Positions 24,753-38,393 of a stretch of DNA of 64,000 nt are shown here, in pieces. The DNA lies in assembly GCA_035048815.1 (NCBI GenBank), contig JAUCBN010000018.1, forward strand, positions 13,358,001 through 13,422,000. Direction: 5' to 3'. The DNA comes from Abelmoschus esculentus. Lineage: Eukaryota; Streptophyta; Magnoliopsida; Malvales; Malvaceae. How positions within the stretch are numbered: position 1 is the first letter of the stretch; the number at the start of each line of letters is the position of its first letter. The notes under the pieces are model-generated. The model saw nothing but the letters and a program-made list of their open reading frames with translations, was not told where the DNA came from and did not search any database. The translations under genes were made by a program, and so were the position numbers.

Positions 24753-25633
24753 CTATTGCTTGTCCTCAAGCAGTGCCAAATATCAAATTGCTAAGCCTTA
24801 CTCCCCTTTGGTCTTACTTTTCCATCTATTCTCCCCACCATGGTCATGTCTATCTCTATGTTTTAGCCACTAGTTTACCCAAGGACTTCTACTAAGAAAC
24901 AAACTATAGGGCTAGGTGAGTGTGTTTGTTTAATGGACAAGGATGATTCAAGGCTTTCTTAGATAAACTCTAATTTCAGGACAAGTAGAATCGTGGATTA
25001 GCTATCTCCTTAAAACAACAAGTCTTGAACCAATTTCGGGCATCTCAAGATGTGTGTTTTCTATTTCTTTTTTTTTTCTTATTTATTCTTTTTCTTATTA
25101 ACCACCTATTTAGCATACTAGAGCCAATTTTGGGCACCTCTAGCATGAAGGAGAGCAAAACTAGAGCCGGTGATAGGCACCTCTAGTTATTTTTCTAACA
25201 AAATTCGAAGTCTTTATCACCTAAGTTTATTAAAAGAACTCTTAAATCAAACAAGTCCAAAAGTGTTTTATTTTCTTTGTAAACCTAAATCAAGCTTCTG
25301 AGTTTTATTCCATGAGTATCCTATAGTTATCCCTTCAAAACAGAATTTTGGCCATGGTAAGGAGAAAAATTTCTATAGCCTTAAAAGAGTAAACTAAAAC
25401 AAAGCTGACATAGAGCAATGCAAGATTACAAACATAAATTCAAGAAAAGAGAATATAAAAAAAATTCAATAAAAATTTACTCCCTTTATGGTAATGTCGC
25501 GGCTTTGGATAGCCTCGACAGTGCTTCTGCACCTTCAATCTCCCCCAAACTCAAATTGAGCATTATCCTCAATGCTCAAAATATACAACATGTAAAAGAA
25601 AACAAGAATAGTAAAACAACAGTGGTTAAATAG
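24753..25633 (-). other. Athila-like 3' untranslated region
   Basis: This 0.9-kb stretch follows the extra ORF in element direction. No coding domain is visible. Short motifs of the type GAGCCAATTTTGGGCACCTC recur near 25027, 25131 and 25163. A 71-codon ORF at 25418-25633 on the plus strand is taken as chance. Confidence 0.6.
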
Positions 25634-25708
25634 ATTCTGATTGGGATTCAGAAGAGCTGCTGGAAATAGCTGCCCTCCTAGGTATACCTGCCGATGCTTT
25701 CATTCTTG
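25631..25708 (-). pseudogene. C-terminus of Athila-like extra ORF (distal piece)
   Basis: When Tekay2 and one target copy are ignored, the frame of the extra ORF at 36940-38393 continues here to a serine-rich tail (AISSSSSESQSESI) and a TAA stop near 25631. The continuity of frame shows that Tekay2 landed within the coding region. The flanking target copy is at 25709-25713. Confidence 0.75.
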
Positions 25709-26781
25709 ATCCTTGTAACCCCCTTAGCCCGGCCTAGATGAAACCGACAAGTTTCTCATAGCAAATTTCAACTCAAACGGATCATTCTAACATCATCAAT
25801 TGTATGTTTCTCTAATTTAGGGACCAAAATGTAAATCTTCCAAAATACAAGGACTTCATCCAAATTAAGATTACCATCTTGAAATTAAATCAACTTTATA
25901 CTTGCATGCAAAATTTCAGCTCAAAATAACATCTGTAAGTACCTTAATCGAACAAAGGAAGATATCCGGGACTAAAATATAATTTCCAGCAACTTTCAAT
26001 TCTTGGTGATCAAAGGTTTCGAAACTTTAGGTCTGGAACCAAAGTTTCATTACACCAAATGCACACCAACTACTCAATACCAATCATCAATTAGAACCAC
26101 TAAATGCATCAATCCTAGGCATATTTAGTAACATAAGACACATAATCAACAACGACACGGACATCAATCAAACTATAGGCATGCTCCCTGGGAAATGATT
26201 AACAACATATCAATCATGCTAGTACATGCTTCAACAATCCAAACAATTCCAAAGTTCAACAATTAACAATCAAACAATAATGGTCTTATTACAACATAAA
26301 CCAAAGGCTAAGTACACACTCCTCACATAGGTTGGGTTACACATTGCCTTGCCCAATTTGTTTGCCAAAACAATACCAAATTCAAAGTGATTCTTCCCCT
26401 TGGTTTCCTTGCCTCGAACGAAGCTCCAAGTACCTTTATTTCTCTGCATGGATGAAAAGAGAGCTTAAGCAAACATGCTTAGTGAGGAAGCTCTACACAA
26501 ATCATCAATGCATCTACTTAAAGTCATGATAAAACCATAGTTTATAATACATTGTTAAATCATGCATGTTAACATTTCATGCTCATGTTCTTTAAATCAT
26601 ATGCATCCTTGAGTTCACATAATCTTATCAAAACAATTTTATAAATGATGTACTATGTCCATTTCAAATTCAGGTATGTATATTGGCTTTCTAGTGACCA
26701 CTTAATGTGAACCTTGAGTTCATCGAATACACGGATCCATTTTCTCATAACCGGAGACTCTTGGTCTCAACATACATCGGT

Positions 26782-27016
26782 CGGACACTTAGTCACCCTT
26801 GTATACATGTTATCCCCCACTACGCACGGTTGGACACAAAGTCACCCTTGTTTACGTATGGGTCAACTATATGCACGGTTGGACAAAAAGTCACCCTTGT
26901 TTACATATAGGCAAGCTCTACCACGCACGGTTGGACACAAAGTCACCCTTGTTTACGTGTAGGCGGCTCTACCACGCACGGTTGGACACAAAGTCACCCT
27001 TGTTTACGTGTAGGCA
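26782..27016 (-). repeat. Minisatellite of about 50 bp in Tekay2 3' LTR
   Basis: Units share CACGGTTGGACACAAAGTCA and begin at 26825, 26874, 26926 and 26977, after a degenerate unit near 26782. The other LTR has only three good units (34910, 34959, 35012), so a unit was gained or lost after insertion. Confidence 0.9.
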
Positions 27017-27141
27017 GTATTCTGTATTCTCAATTTTGTTTATAGTGAACTTAAGACAATCCTAATGACATGTCATTTATACTCGAATCTAAAGTTAGTG
27101 TCACTAAGCCAATATCATAATCAAATGTGCATGATAACTTC

Positions 27142-27357
27142 TTGCTCATAATGCATGCATAATATGTTCAACAAATGAACCAAAAGCCATGCCTAAAGGC
27201 ACCATAATGTATAAGGCAAATAACCATATTGTATTCCAAATCATATAACTTGCTGCTCATAATGCATGCAAAATATGTTCAACAAATGAACCAAAAGCCA
27301 TGCCCAAAGGAACCATCATGTATAAGGCAAATAAACATATTGTATCCCAAATCATTT
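27142..27357 (-). repeat. Tandem repeat of about 109 bp in Tekay2 3' LTR
   Basis: Two units containing GCTCATAATGCATGC start near 27144 and 27254. The other LTR has the same arrangement around 35175-35385, so it predates insertion. Confidence 0.85.
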
Positions 27358-28920
27358 CTCATAATTTTTCATAATCATGGATGCTAAATAAGCTATGCAT
27401 TTCAGCAAGTAATTCTCATGTAAGCACCATTTCAAAACATGCTCATGCATTTCCATAAATCTCATTGCATTACCAACATAATGCCTTTATCCAAAGTAGC
27501 CGAAACTCATATCGGTTTATCAAAAACATATACTTTACTTACTCTTGAACTATGGAAGGTTTTCACACTCTTACATAGTCCCCAAAAACAGAACGTACCA
27601 AACGCGATTCGCTTTAAATCCAAAATCACTCACCGACAAGCGAAATGAGCTTTCGCCGCTATCCGATGATCGCACCAACGCACCAACACTCAAGCTTCTT
27701 CTTGTACCTCTTCTACAACATTAAAAACAGAGCATTCTCACATCATAACATGCTCAAACCAACAACCATATCCGATCATCATTAAACTACCAAAAACTTA
27801 GCCGAAAAGACCGAAAACTTAGCCGAAACGCATCCGAACAATACCAGCCCAAAACCTAATGAATATAACATCTAATCCACCTCAATTATGATCCAAAAAC
27901 ACATCCAAACCATCCTTATATCTCCAGCAACATTTAAGCATCTAAAACAGCCCATAAAACAACCGAAAAGCACCTTAAAACTACACCGATTGCATTATTC
28001 TGGGATTAAATTAATGTGCTATCAAATCAAGACTCAATTAATCATTAAATCAACATAAAAACATGATTGAATTCATCTAATTTCCAGCATTAAATAAGAT
28101 CTAAAAAGATTTCACAAAAACATCACAAAATCACTAGATCTAACATTAAAAACATAGAATCAAGTTTTTATTCAAAGATTAGCAAGCTAATACTTGGGAA
28201 TTTCAATAAAGAACCTTAGAAAAGAATAAAAATCCAGAAAATTACCTTCAAGATCTATTCACCAAAAATATGAGATTTCCCCCTTCTTGATTCCTTGCAA
28301 TTTGATGTAGATTTGATGAAATTGATGCTTAGGTTTTGTAAAGGATGGAAAGATGATGCAAATGATGTAATCTTTGTTGAAAAAGATGCAAAAATCAGCA
28401 AGGAATTGAAGAGAAAAGATGAAGAGAAAGTGGAGAGAAAATGAGAGAAAAAGATGAGAGAAAAATGAGGAAAAAGTGGTTTTGAGAGAAAATGATTAAA
28501 AATCCAATTAAAGTAATTAAAAATACCTTTTTGGTGAATAAATCATCATTAAAAATTAAAAATGGGTTTATGGCCCTCTAAGGATTCTAAGTTTAGCTTG
28601 CTTTTCAATTTAGTCACTAAAATACATTAATTGCCGAAAATCACCAAATTGGTCCTCCAATTTTTTCCCAAAAATTACAAATTTGTCATTTATGCATAAT
28701 TAAGCATAATTAAAAATCATTATAAAATCCAAATCATTTCCTTTTAATTTTGAAACATATTTTTAATATTTCAAACCATCCTCCTAATTATTATTTTTCT
28801 TAATTAAAAATATCCTTATTTTATTTTTTCTAGAATTAATGAACCGGAGAACCCGATTTGTCCCGAATCGAATTCCCCTAACTAAGCCTAAACTAATAAC
28901 CCCAAAAACGGGATGTTACA

Positions 28921-28940
28921 ACTCTCCCCCTCTAAAGAAA
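28921..28940 (-). other. Tekay2 polypurine tract
   Basis: On the minus strand CTTTAGAGGGGGAGAGT lies directly against the 3' LTR start TGTAACATCC. Confidence 0.85.
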
Positions 28941-30600
28941 ATTTCGTCCCCGAAATTTACCTGAAGTAAACAATTGAGGAAACTGCTCCTTCATGCTTTT
29001 CCTTGACTCCCAAGTTGCTTCTTCAACACCTCGGTGTTTCCAAAGCAGTTTAACCAAATCTATGGTCTTTCCTCGAAGAACCTTTATATCCACATCCAAA
29101 ATCCTCACCGGTTCTTCCTCATAACTCATATCCTCTCTTAACTCAAACTCCTCAACTAGATCAACATGACAAGGATCTGAACGATACTTACGAAGCATCG
29201 ATACATTGAAACACATAATGCATCTTACTCAACTCCACCAGCAACCTCAACCGATAACAACCAATTGGCTCCAACACCCCATATGGCCCAATAAAACGGT
29301 GACTCCACTTACTCTTTCGTCCAAACCTTATCACCTTCTCCCATGGAGAAACCTTAAGAAACACTTTGTCCCCAACAGTATACTCTAGCTCTCTACGCTT
29401 TAAATCGGCATAGGACTTCTGCCTATCTGAAGCTTCCTTAAATTTAGCACATATCAACTTAACCTTCCCATCCGCATCTTTAAAACTTGAGGCAAAGAAA
29501 CATACTTTTGCCCAACTTCTTTCCAACACAAAGGTGTACAACACCTATGCCCGTATAAAGCCTCAAACGGTGTCATCCGTATACTCGTCTGAAAACTATT
29601 ATTATAAGTAAACTCTACCAACGGCAATTGCTTCTCCCAAGAACCCCGAAACTCGATGATACAACACCTCAACATATCCTCTAAAGTCTGAATAACACGC
29701 TCAGACTGTCCATCCGTCTGTAGATGATAAGCCGTACTAAAACTAAGCCTCGTACCCAAGGCTGTCTGCAAACTCTTCCAAAACTTGGATGTAAACCACG
29801 GATTTCTATCCGATATGATCAACTTAGGCACCCCATGCAATCTCACCACCTTAGAAACATTCAAATCCGCCAACTTATCCATAGATCACATTGTATGCAC
29901 GGCAAGAAAATGTGCACACTTCGTAAACCTATCAACAATCACCCATATAGAATCCTTTTGGACGGTGTTAAAGGTAACCCCGTCACAATATCCATGGTAA
30001 CTCTCTCCCATTTCCACTCCGGAACCTGAACCGGTTGCAACAAAACTGCAGGGAACTGATGTTCAGCTTCCACCCACTGACACACCATACAACGAGAAAC
30101 AAACTCTGTCACATCTCTCTTTAAACCAACCAAAAGTACACACCCTCAAGATCACTATACATCTTCACTCTACCCGGGTGCATAGCAAACGGACTAGTAT
30201 GTGCTTCTGCTAAAAATAGCTTACCTCAACTCAATATCATCCGGCACCATAATCTGACCCCCAAACCATAGCATCTCATCCACATCAAAACGATACTCGG
30301 TCGGTCTACTTTCAGCAATATCCTTCACAAAAGGTACCAACGTCTCATCCTCTAACTGTTTCACCTTATCTTCTCAACCAAGATAGGCTTTACTTACAAC
30401 TCCGCCACTAAACCACCCTCCTTAGAAATACTCAACTTAGCAAACATTGCTCTCAACTCAACCGCCGCCTTACGGCTCAAAGCATCGGCCACTACATTGG
30501 CTTTCCCCGGATGATATACAACAGACAACCCACACTTACCCTCTTCGGACAACCAACCAATTTCTTCCTCACACCTAAGCAACAACACACAAACCACCAT
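28932..30600 (-). pseudogene. Tekay2 integrase, chromodomain and RNase H end
   Basis: From right to left on the minus strand: the RNase H C-terminal motif YHPGKANVVADALSRK (near 30480-30530), the integrase zinc finger (AHTSPFAMHPGRVKM near 30190, CMVC near 30090), and the integrase core with MDIVTGLP, IISDRN and GQSERVIQ. The SH3-like tail and a chromodomain (ILDVDIKVLRGKTIDLVKLL, EEATWES) end at 28932. Frameshifts lie near 29210 and 29480, and stops in the linker at 30134-30394. All catalytic integrase residues are still visible. Homology stops abruptly upstream of the RNase H motif near 30570. Confidence 0.9.
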
Positions 30601-33498
30601 ACCATCTCAACCTCTATAGAAAACATAACTCAAAAGAAAAAACCATAAGGTTGATAACCAACTCTTGATAACCGCAACGATTTCCATACCATCACCATCG
30701 AACTAACCTTACTTTCGACATCCTCCCACATACCATGTAACTAACTAAGCCTTTCACCAACCTCCACTCCACACAACAAACTTCAGACTAACTTGTACAA
30801 AACTGCCAACAGTGTCTTAAGCAAACACCACCAACAACAACAACTTTATTATGAGTCATATTAACCATATCACAACGTCACAACATATCACCCATTTACC
30901 TATGAATGATAAAACCCAACATCCAAACAACAACCTATGTCAGTCCTAAAAACTTTCAAATCTTATCATGTTATAGATACAACACTCACACATCCCTCCA
31001 ATGGGACTTAGGAACCCAAGAAAAATCGTACTCCAACAAACGATTGATCCTACAAACCTCATAAAAAAACTTCATACCATCGGTAGAACTTACTACCAAA
31101 CTTATGATGATTCTTCCCAACTTCAACCCTGGGCATCCTTACTACTAATAACCCAAAGAAAATTGATACTCACCTACCTTATCAGCATGACAAACATTTA
31201 CATATGATTCCAACATAATCCAAATCAGCTTAGTCAAATACACATGTTTTTCCCCAACTCCTACCACAACATTCACCACCAAACCCATGGAATAAGATTA
31301 CCATAAGCCCTGCTCAAGATACCATTCCATCTCGACACTTTCCGTAGCAACCATGCGGTTAACATAACACAAAAAGATTCTCAACACAAAACTAAACCTT
31401 GCCAAGAACATATCCTTCACTAGACCCTCAACAAACACTTTGCCACGACTTGTCCCCGATCAACTTTACCAAGGTTGAATTTCGCTCATAGATCCACCAT
31501 ATAACTAGGTCTCCCTATAGGTTAACCGAACATCTTCCCTTGTAACTCAACAACCCAGGCTTATCCCACATAACAAACTCCCATTGCAAGCATCCTTATA
31601 TAAGCCAAGTCATCCCCGGTTGCTAACATTCTACAAAACATATCATACAAGAAACTTACCAACTTTGTGTCAACCTCAACATTATACTCATCACAACAAC
31701 AATATTTCCAACTTAAGGTTTAGCCACCACAACCAACTCAACACCATGGTTCAAACTTTAAAATCTACACATCATTAAGTGCCTTGATACTTAACCCAAA
31801 ACTTTTTTTTCCAGTATCAACTCATCGACAATCCAACTCCTACATTAACTATACCACAACAAAATCCAAACTTGTAAAACCATTCCTTCCACTAGCTCCC
31901 ACATCTCTTATTTTATAACCTTGCCAAAGCGGTAATCATAATGATGAATCATCCACAAACACGAACCCACCGAACACAAAACCTCAAGACACTTTTCGAT
32001 AAAAGCAAACCCATAAGACTGAACAATCGATACAAACCATAAATTGTCCAGTGATCCACATTACACTACTTCAGACATCATCAAAAACTAACTTTACCCA
32101 AAGTATATCCAACTTAACATCCTGTAAACACAACGTGTACACTTTCCTCCTTAATAGTACAAGCAAACCTCTCAAGGTCACAACAAACTATGATTCAAAC
32201 CCCCGATTTCATAACTTTCATACCAATATGTATCTCATATTTTACTTCCGCCCTGACCATACCCGATTGGTCACAACCTCCGATCTAACTGCACACTAAC
32301 CACACTACAAAGAACTCCATGTAATTTCCACAAAATAATTTCATATCACTCAGAAAAACACCAACCCGCCTTACTCTACAAAACATGCTGCAACCTTGTT
32401 ACAACCTCCCGATCTTAACTAGAAGGAATCCACAAAACTCAGCCTTACCTTTAGTAATGACCAGCTCAAACTAACCATAACACAGTGTATTTACCTTGGT
32501 TTCAAACATTCACCACTCTAAGACCAACCACTCATTTTTCATCCAAGACTATTCCCTAACAGAAAAAGGTAGCTTACCCACTACACATTCAGCTTAACAC
32601 CATAAGAAAGTTCTTTCAACCTCTTCTTTTTTTTTCCATACCTTCATCTTAAAAGAACCAACCACACTCCACTTACACCCTCAAGGAGTTACTCGCAAGT
32701 GTGAACAAATGTATGCATGATTTCCTATATGCCCTCATAAATGCCTATGCAAATGCATGTGCATGTAAATGCAATTTCTAATGTCATGCTCAAGAATGCA
32801 TGCATGTCCTACATTATCCATAGATATATACATATATGTGCTCTTATTCTATGCATGATTATTGTTCACACTCACAAATAACATCCTCAATTCCAACAAC
32901 TTCAACTACCAACTTGTTAACCACTCCTTAGCTAGATTAGCAACTGTTGTACCAGCTTCAGCAGTCCAAAACACACCCAAAAGAATAGTGCAACACCACA
33001 AACTAACCTTCCAGCCTAACCGAAGGCACACTTACTAAGGAGGAAGAATTTACTCTTCCCTAGCAGTCGTTTCATCTTCAATCTTGACCATCAAAATTCA
33101 TACCAACAGTATCTAGTGACTTACGTCTCAGAAACATATTCAAAAACTTTAAACATGCAGTTTAAAACTTAATGTTCAAATAAAACAAACTTACATTTGG
33201 GCAAGATCCAAGGGAAAACTGAGAGCATCTGAAAATATGTTGGCATTGGCAATGTGTAACCGATAACCCCAGTTTAACCATCATTACGCAAAGTACAATC
33301 ATCACGAATTGATTTTTACACTCCAACAACATATCATGCTCAATCACACATATCATGATCAATTGCACATTTAAGCACATAACTTAGCAATCCTATACAT
33401 GCTTTAACCAACCAACTACACACTTTACAAATCAACAACACATTTTTTACAAACCTTACAACATATTTTTCAAACCAACCACATATTTTACAAACTTG
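30601..33498 (-). other. Unrecognised 2.9-kb block in Tekay2 where gag, protease and RT belong
   Basis: The position should hold gag, protease and RT, but no frame shows DSGS, the FIDD active site, a zinc knuckle or gag motifs. The plus strand is visibly G-poor and rich in A and C, so the element's sense strand is C-poor. ATGCAT-type motifs cluster near 32710-32830. Small ORFs on both strands have no family resemblance. It may be captured foreign sequence or a long noncoding insert as in non-autonomous derivatives. Confidence 0.7.
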
Positions 33499-33510
33499 GC
33501 TCTGATACCA
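33499..33510 (-). other. Tekay2 primer-binding site
   Basis: The minus strand reads TGGTATCAGAGC, a full match to the initiator methionine tRNA complement, five bases from the LTR. Confidence 0.9.
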
Positions 33511-33515
33511 CCAAA

Positions 33516-36500
33516 TATAACCCCCTTAGCCCGGCCTAGACGAAACCGGCACTAATGGGTTACACGGGAAATATCAAACCAAACCCGTGAGGGTCCGATT
33601 CGAAAAACAACCCTAAAACCGTTATATTTTTTTTCTTTTTATTTTATCTTACCTAGATGCACAATCTTATTCCTACGTGACAAGGTCTCATACAAAGCAA
33701 TACCGGTAACACATTAGTTAAAAGCAAACATCCGATAAAACACTAACATAGATTAGGGACTAAAATGTAAAACTTTTAAATTCAATTAGTAAAGTAGAAA
33801 TTCTTTCCATCAATAATCAATTAAACATACAAGAGTTCCTCATAGCAAATTTCAACTCAAACGAATCATTCTAACATCATCAATTGCATGTTTCTCTAAT
33901 TTAGCGACCAAAATGTAAATCTTCCAAAATACAAGGACTTCATCCAAATTAAGATTACCATCTTGAAATTAAATCAACTTTATACTTGCATGCAAAATTT
34001 CAGCTCAAAATAATATCTGTAAGTACCTTAATCGAACAAAGGAAGATATCCGGGACTAAAATATAATTTCCAGCAACTTTCAGTTCTTGGTGATCAAAGG
34101 TTTCGAAACTTTAGGTCTGGAACCAAAGTTTTATTACACCAAATGCACACCAACTACTCAATACCCAACCATCAATTAGAACCACTAAATGCATCAATCC
34201 TAGGCGTATTTAGTAACATATGGTACATAATCAACAACGACACGGACATCAATCAAACTATAGGCATGCTCCCTAGGAAATGATTAACAACATATCAATC
34301 ATGCTAGTACATGCTTCAACAATCCAAACAATTTCAAAGTTCAACAATTAACAATCAAACAATAATGGTCTTATTACAACATAAACCAAAGCCTAAGTAC
34401 ACATTCCTCACATAGGTTGGGTTACACATTGCCTTGCCCAATTTGTTTGCCAAAACAATACCAAATTCAAAGTGATTCTTCCCCTTGGTTTTCTTGCCTC
34501 GAACGAAGCTTCGAGTGCCTTTATTTCTCTGCATGGATGAAAAGAGAGCTTAAGCAAACATGCTTAGTGAGGAAGCTCTACACAAATCATCAATGCATCT
34601 ACTTAAAGTCATGATAAAACCATAGTTTGTAATACATTGTTAAATCATGCATGCTAACATTTCATGCTCATGTTCTTTAAATCATATGCATCCTTGAGTT
34701 CACATAATCTTATCAAAACAATTTTATAAATGATGTACAATGTCCATTTCAAATTCATGTATGTATATTGGCTTTCTAGTGACCACTTAATGTGAACCTT
34801 GAGTTCATCGAATACACGGATCCATTTTCTCATAACCGGAGACTCTTGGTCTCAACATGCATCGGTCGGACACTTAGCCACCCTTGTATACATGTTATCC
34901 CCCACTACGCACAGTTGGACACAAAGTCACCCTTGTTTACGTATGGGTCAACTATATGCACGGTTGGACACAAAGTCACCCTTGTTTACATATAGGCAAG
35001 CTCTACCATGCACGATTGGACACAAAGTCATCCTTGTTTACGTGTAGGCAATATTCTGTATTCTCAATTTTGTTTATAGTGCACTTAAGACAATCCTAAT
35101 GACATGTCATTCGTATTCAAATCTAAATTTAGTGTCACTAAGCCAATATCATAATCAAATGTGCATGATAACTTTCTGCTCATAATATGTTCAAAAAATG
35201 AACCAAAACCATGCCCAAAGGCACCATAATGTATAAGGCAAATAACCATATTGTATTCCAAATCATATAACTTGTTGCTCATAATGCATGTATAATATGT
35301 TCAACAAATGAACCAAAAGCCATGCCCAAAGGCACCATCATGTATAAGGAAAATAACCATATTGTATCCCAAATCATTTCTCATAATTTTTCATAATCAT
35401 GGATGCTAAATAAGCTATGCATTTCAGCAAGTAATTCTCATATATGCACCATTTGAAAACATGCTCATGCATTTCCATAAATCTCATTGCATTACCAACA
35501 TAATGCCTTTATCCAAAGTAGCCGAAACTTATATCGGTTTATCAAAAACATATACTTTACTTAATCTTGAACTATGGAAGGTTTTCACACTCTTCCATAG
35601 TCCCCAAAAACAAAACGTACCAAACGTGATTCGCTTTAAATCCGAAATCACTCACCGACAAGCGAAACGAGCTTTCGCCGCTATCCGATGATCGCACCAA
35701 CGCACCAGCACTCAAGCTTCTTCTTGTAACTCTTCTACAACATTAAAAACAGAGCATTCTCACATCATAACATGCTCAAACCAACAGCCATATCCGATCA
35801 CCATTAAACTGCCAAAAACTTAGCCGAAAAGACCGAAAACTAAGCCGAAACGCATCCGAACAATACCAGCCCAAAACCTAACGAATCTAACATCTAATCC
35901 ACCTCAATTATGATCCAAAAATACATCCAAACCATCCTTATATCTCCAGCAACATTTAAGCATCTAAAACAGCCCATAAAATAACCGAAAAACACCTTAA
36001 AACTACACCGATTGCATTATTTTGGGATTAAATTAATATTCTATCAAATCAATACTCAATTAATCATTAAATCAACATAAAAACATGATTGAATTCATCT
36101 AATTTCCAGCATTAAATAAGATCCAAAAAGATTTCATAAAAACATCACAAAATCACTAGATCTAACATTAAAAATTTAGAATCAAGTTTTTATTCAAAGA
36201 TTACCAAGCTAATACTTGGGAATTTCAATAAAGAACCTTAGAAAAAAATAAAAATCCAGAAAATTATCTTCAAGATCTATTCACCAAAAATATGAGATTT
36301 TCCCCTTCTTGATTCCTTGCAATTTGATGTAGATTTGATGAAATTGATGCTTAGGTTTTGTAAAGGATGGAAAGATGATGCAAATGATGTAATCTTTGTT
36401 GAAAAAGATGCAAAAATCAACAAGGAATTGAAGAGAAAAGATGAAGAGAAAGTGGAGAGAAAATGAGAGAAAAAGATGAGAGAAAAATGAGGAAAAGTGG

Positions 36501-36939
36501 TTTTGAGAGAAAATGATTAAAAATCCAATTAAAGTAATAAAAATACCTTTTTGGTGAATAAATTATCATTAAAAATTAGAAATGGGTTTATGGACCTCTA
36601 AGGATTCTAAGTTTAGCTTGCTTTTCAAATTAGTCACTAAAATACATTAATTGCCGAAAATCACCAAATTGCTCCTCCAATTTTTTTCCAAAAATTACAA
36701 ATTGGTCATTTTTGCATAATTAAGCATAATTAAAAATCATTATAAAATCCAAATCATTTCCTTTTAATTTTGAAACATATTTTTAATATTTCAAACCACC
36801 CTCCTAATTATTATTTTCTTAATTAAAAATATCCTTATTTTATTTTTCCCGGAATTAATGAACCGGAGAACCTGATTTGTCCCGAATCGAATTCCCCTAA
36901 CTAAGCCTAAACTAATAACCCCAAAAACGGGATGTTACA
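33516..36939 (-). repeat. Tekay2 5' LTR (3424 bp)
   Basis: The plus strand starts TATAACCCCC, where the matching end of the other LTR is TGTAACCCCC, and ends GGGATGTTACA before the ATCCT target copy. It keeps the 260 bp missing from the 3' LTR. A minisatellite with three good units sits at about 34866-35048. Confidence 0.92.
34866..35048 (-). repeat. Minisatellite of about 50 bp in Tekay2 5' LTR
   Basis: Good units begin near 34910, 34959 and 35012 after a degenerate unit near 34866. One unit fewer than in the 3' LTR. Confidence 0.9.
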
Positions 36940-38393
36940 ATCCTTGTCCTGGTGATGGTTGTGTCTTTGCCTACCAGGGCGGCTGCACTCTGCTGGGCAG
37001 TGTGCGGTGCGGCGGAGCTGTAACTTTATCTCCATCTTCTTCTTCGTTAGTATGCATCACCTCTGTGTCTCCCCCAAACTCAGTAGTTGGTATTCTTTCT
37101 TGGTTATGCGATGAGCTCTCATGAACATACTCATCGATCTGTCTAGAGAGACTATCTTCAGAAAAACTACCTATGAGGATAGGATTCTGTGGTGGAGAGT
37201 TGAAGACAGCTTTCCTCTTTGATGGCCGCCTGCTATTGGATGATATGGTGGCTGTGCCCGCAGGTCTGGATAGGCCGACAACGTGAAACTTTTGTTGTAG
37301 CCTAGCAGTAAAGAATGGTCTAGGCCCTGTGGCAGGTGTTGTGTCTGTGTAAGGTGCGATAGTGACGAAAATGTTGGGAGAGAAATTTGGAAACTGCATC
37401 CCATGGGTGGGGAAGTTCTGAGTCAGCATATTGGCAAGGGTTTTGTTGAAATTTCTCTGATATTCCATGTAGCGTTGTTGGCAAAGGTCCATGGCTGTCA
37501 TCCTCTGCAAAATCTCCTGGTATGGATCTGCTGCGGTAGAGGCTTGCGCATTGTCAGGTGCTTCTGTTGTATACTGCCCTCCGACAGTATAGTCAGTAGT
37601 GAATTGTTGAGGTGTTTCCTGTACTAGATCTGCTTGGGTGATCTGCATCACTCTGTGACAAAATTCTTTGTCCAGCCTTGCCTTTGTGTTGTGTATTCGT
37701 TGGTTGCTTCTATAGAGACACCTGCAGCAATGCATAGGGCAGAGATTAAACTAGGGAAATATAATGGACCTCTTTCCTTCTTACTGCAATCATAGATTTC
37801 GTGAAGGATGATCTCTCCAACGTTGATGCTTCTCTTTTTGATGATTGGATGAATGAGCAACAATCTCTTTCTATCAACTGTGCTATTATGAGAGGTGGCC
37901 ATGAGTCATCTTTTGACAAAAGTGCACCAAAGCTTTGCTTCGGGTTTAAGGCTGAGCCTTGTTACACAATCCCTATAGGCACCGATTTCCTATGGAGTGT
38001 TGTCGTAGTAAAGGTCGTCCTTGATGGCCTCGTATTCCTCGATATTGGCTGCAAATTCACCATGCTCATCACGTATAGGGATCACGCCATAGTAATCATT
38101 GATTGCCTCGGCATCAAGTTTCACTGGCTTGCCCCGGTAGTAGACGAACAACGTGTCTTTGTTCGGGCAGTGCCATAGAATTCTCTGACAATTATTGCAT
38201 TTGCTTTGGGAGGTTGGAGGCAGAATTTCTCCCAATCCTGGTCTTCGATTCTGTCAAACAAGAATTGGTCGATGCCATAGTTTTCTTCAACGGTGTGCTG
38301 GAATCCTTGTTTCTCCCATAATTGTCATGCAACAAAAGATCTTTGGAAGCGTTCTACTACGTTGCTGCTGGCGAATCGTCTATATGCTGCCAT
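36940..38393 (-). pseudogene. Athila-like extra ORF, putative plant transposon protein type
   Basis: Reading starts at an ATG at 38393 (MAAYRRFASSNVVERFQRSF) and runs leftward. Segments typical of the plant putative transposon protein family are visible: DWEKFCLQPPKANAIIVREF, VYYRGKPVKLDAEAINDYYG and KKRSINVGEIILHEI, followed by LYFPSLISALC. A coiled, glutamine-rich C-terminal part (ILQRMTAMDLCQQRYMEYQR) follows. Breaks are a TGA near 38326, changes of frame near 37990, 37900 and 37690, and a TAG at 36971; the tail lies beyond Tekay2 at 25631-25708. Its function is unknown. It occupies the place of pol in the element. Confidence 0.78.

Larger units (their letters stand above)
25714..28920 (-). 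repeat. Tekay2 3' LTR (3207 bp)
   Basis: The plus strand starts TGTAACCCCC and ends GGGATGTTACA. It matches 33516-36939 but lacks about 260 bp near 25749, present at about 33575-33835 in the other LTR. Around 20 substitutions in roughly 0.9 kb by eye. Confidence 0.92.
25714..36939 (-). mobile_element. Tekay2: chromodomain Gypsy element with a replaced 5' half
   Basis: LTRs of 3.2 and 3.4 kb flank a 4.6-kb body; the 5-bp target duplication ATCCT lies at 25709-25713 and 36940-36944. Minus-strand order from the right is 5' LTR, initiator-methionine primer site, about 2.9 kb of unrecognised sequence, RNase H end, integrase, chromodomain, polypurine tract, 3' LTR. Gag, protease and RT are not detectable. 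It is related to Tekay1 in its integrase and chromodomain but its LTRs are of a different sequence family. It sits in the extra ORF of the Athila-like element. Confidence 0.9.

Noticed and set aside
26782..27016. CRISPR-like array of regularly spaced repeats
   Set aside because: Repeat and spacer vary together as tandem minisatellite units within an LTR of a plant retrotransposon.
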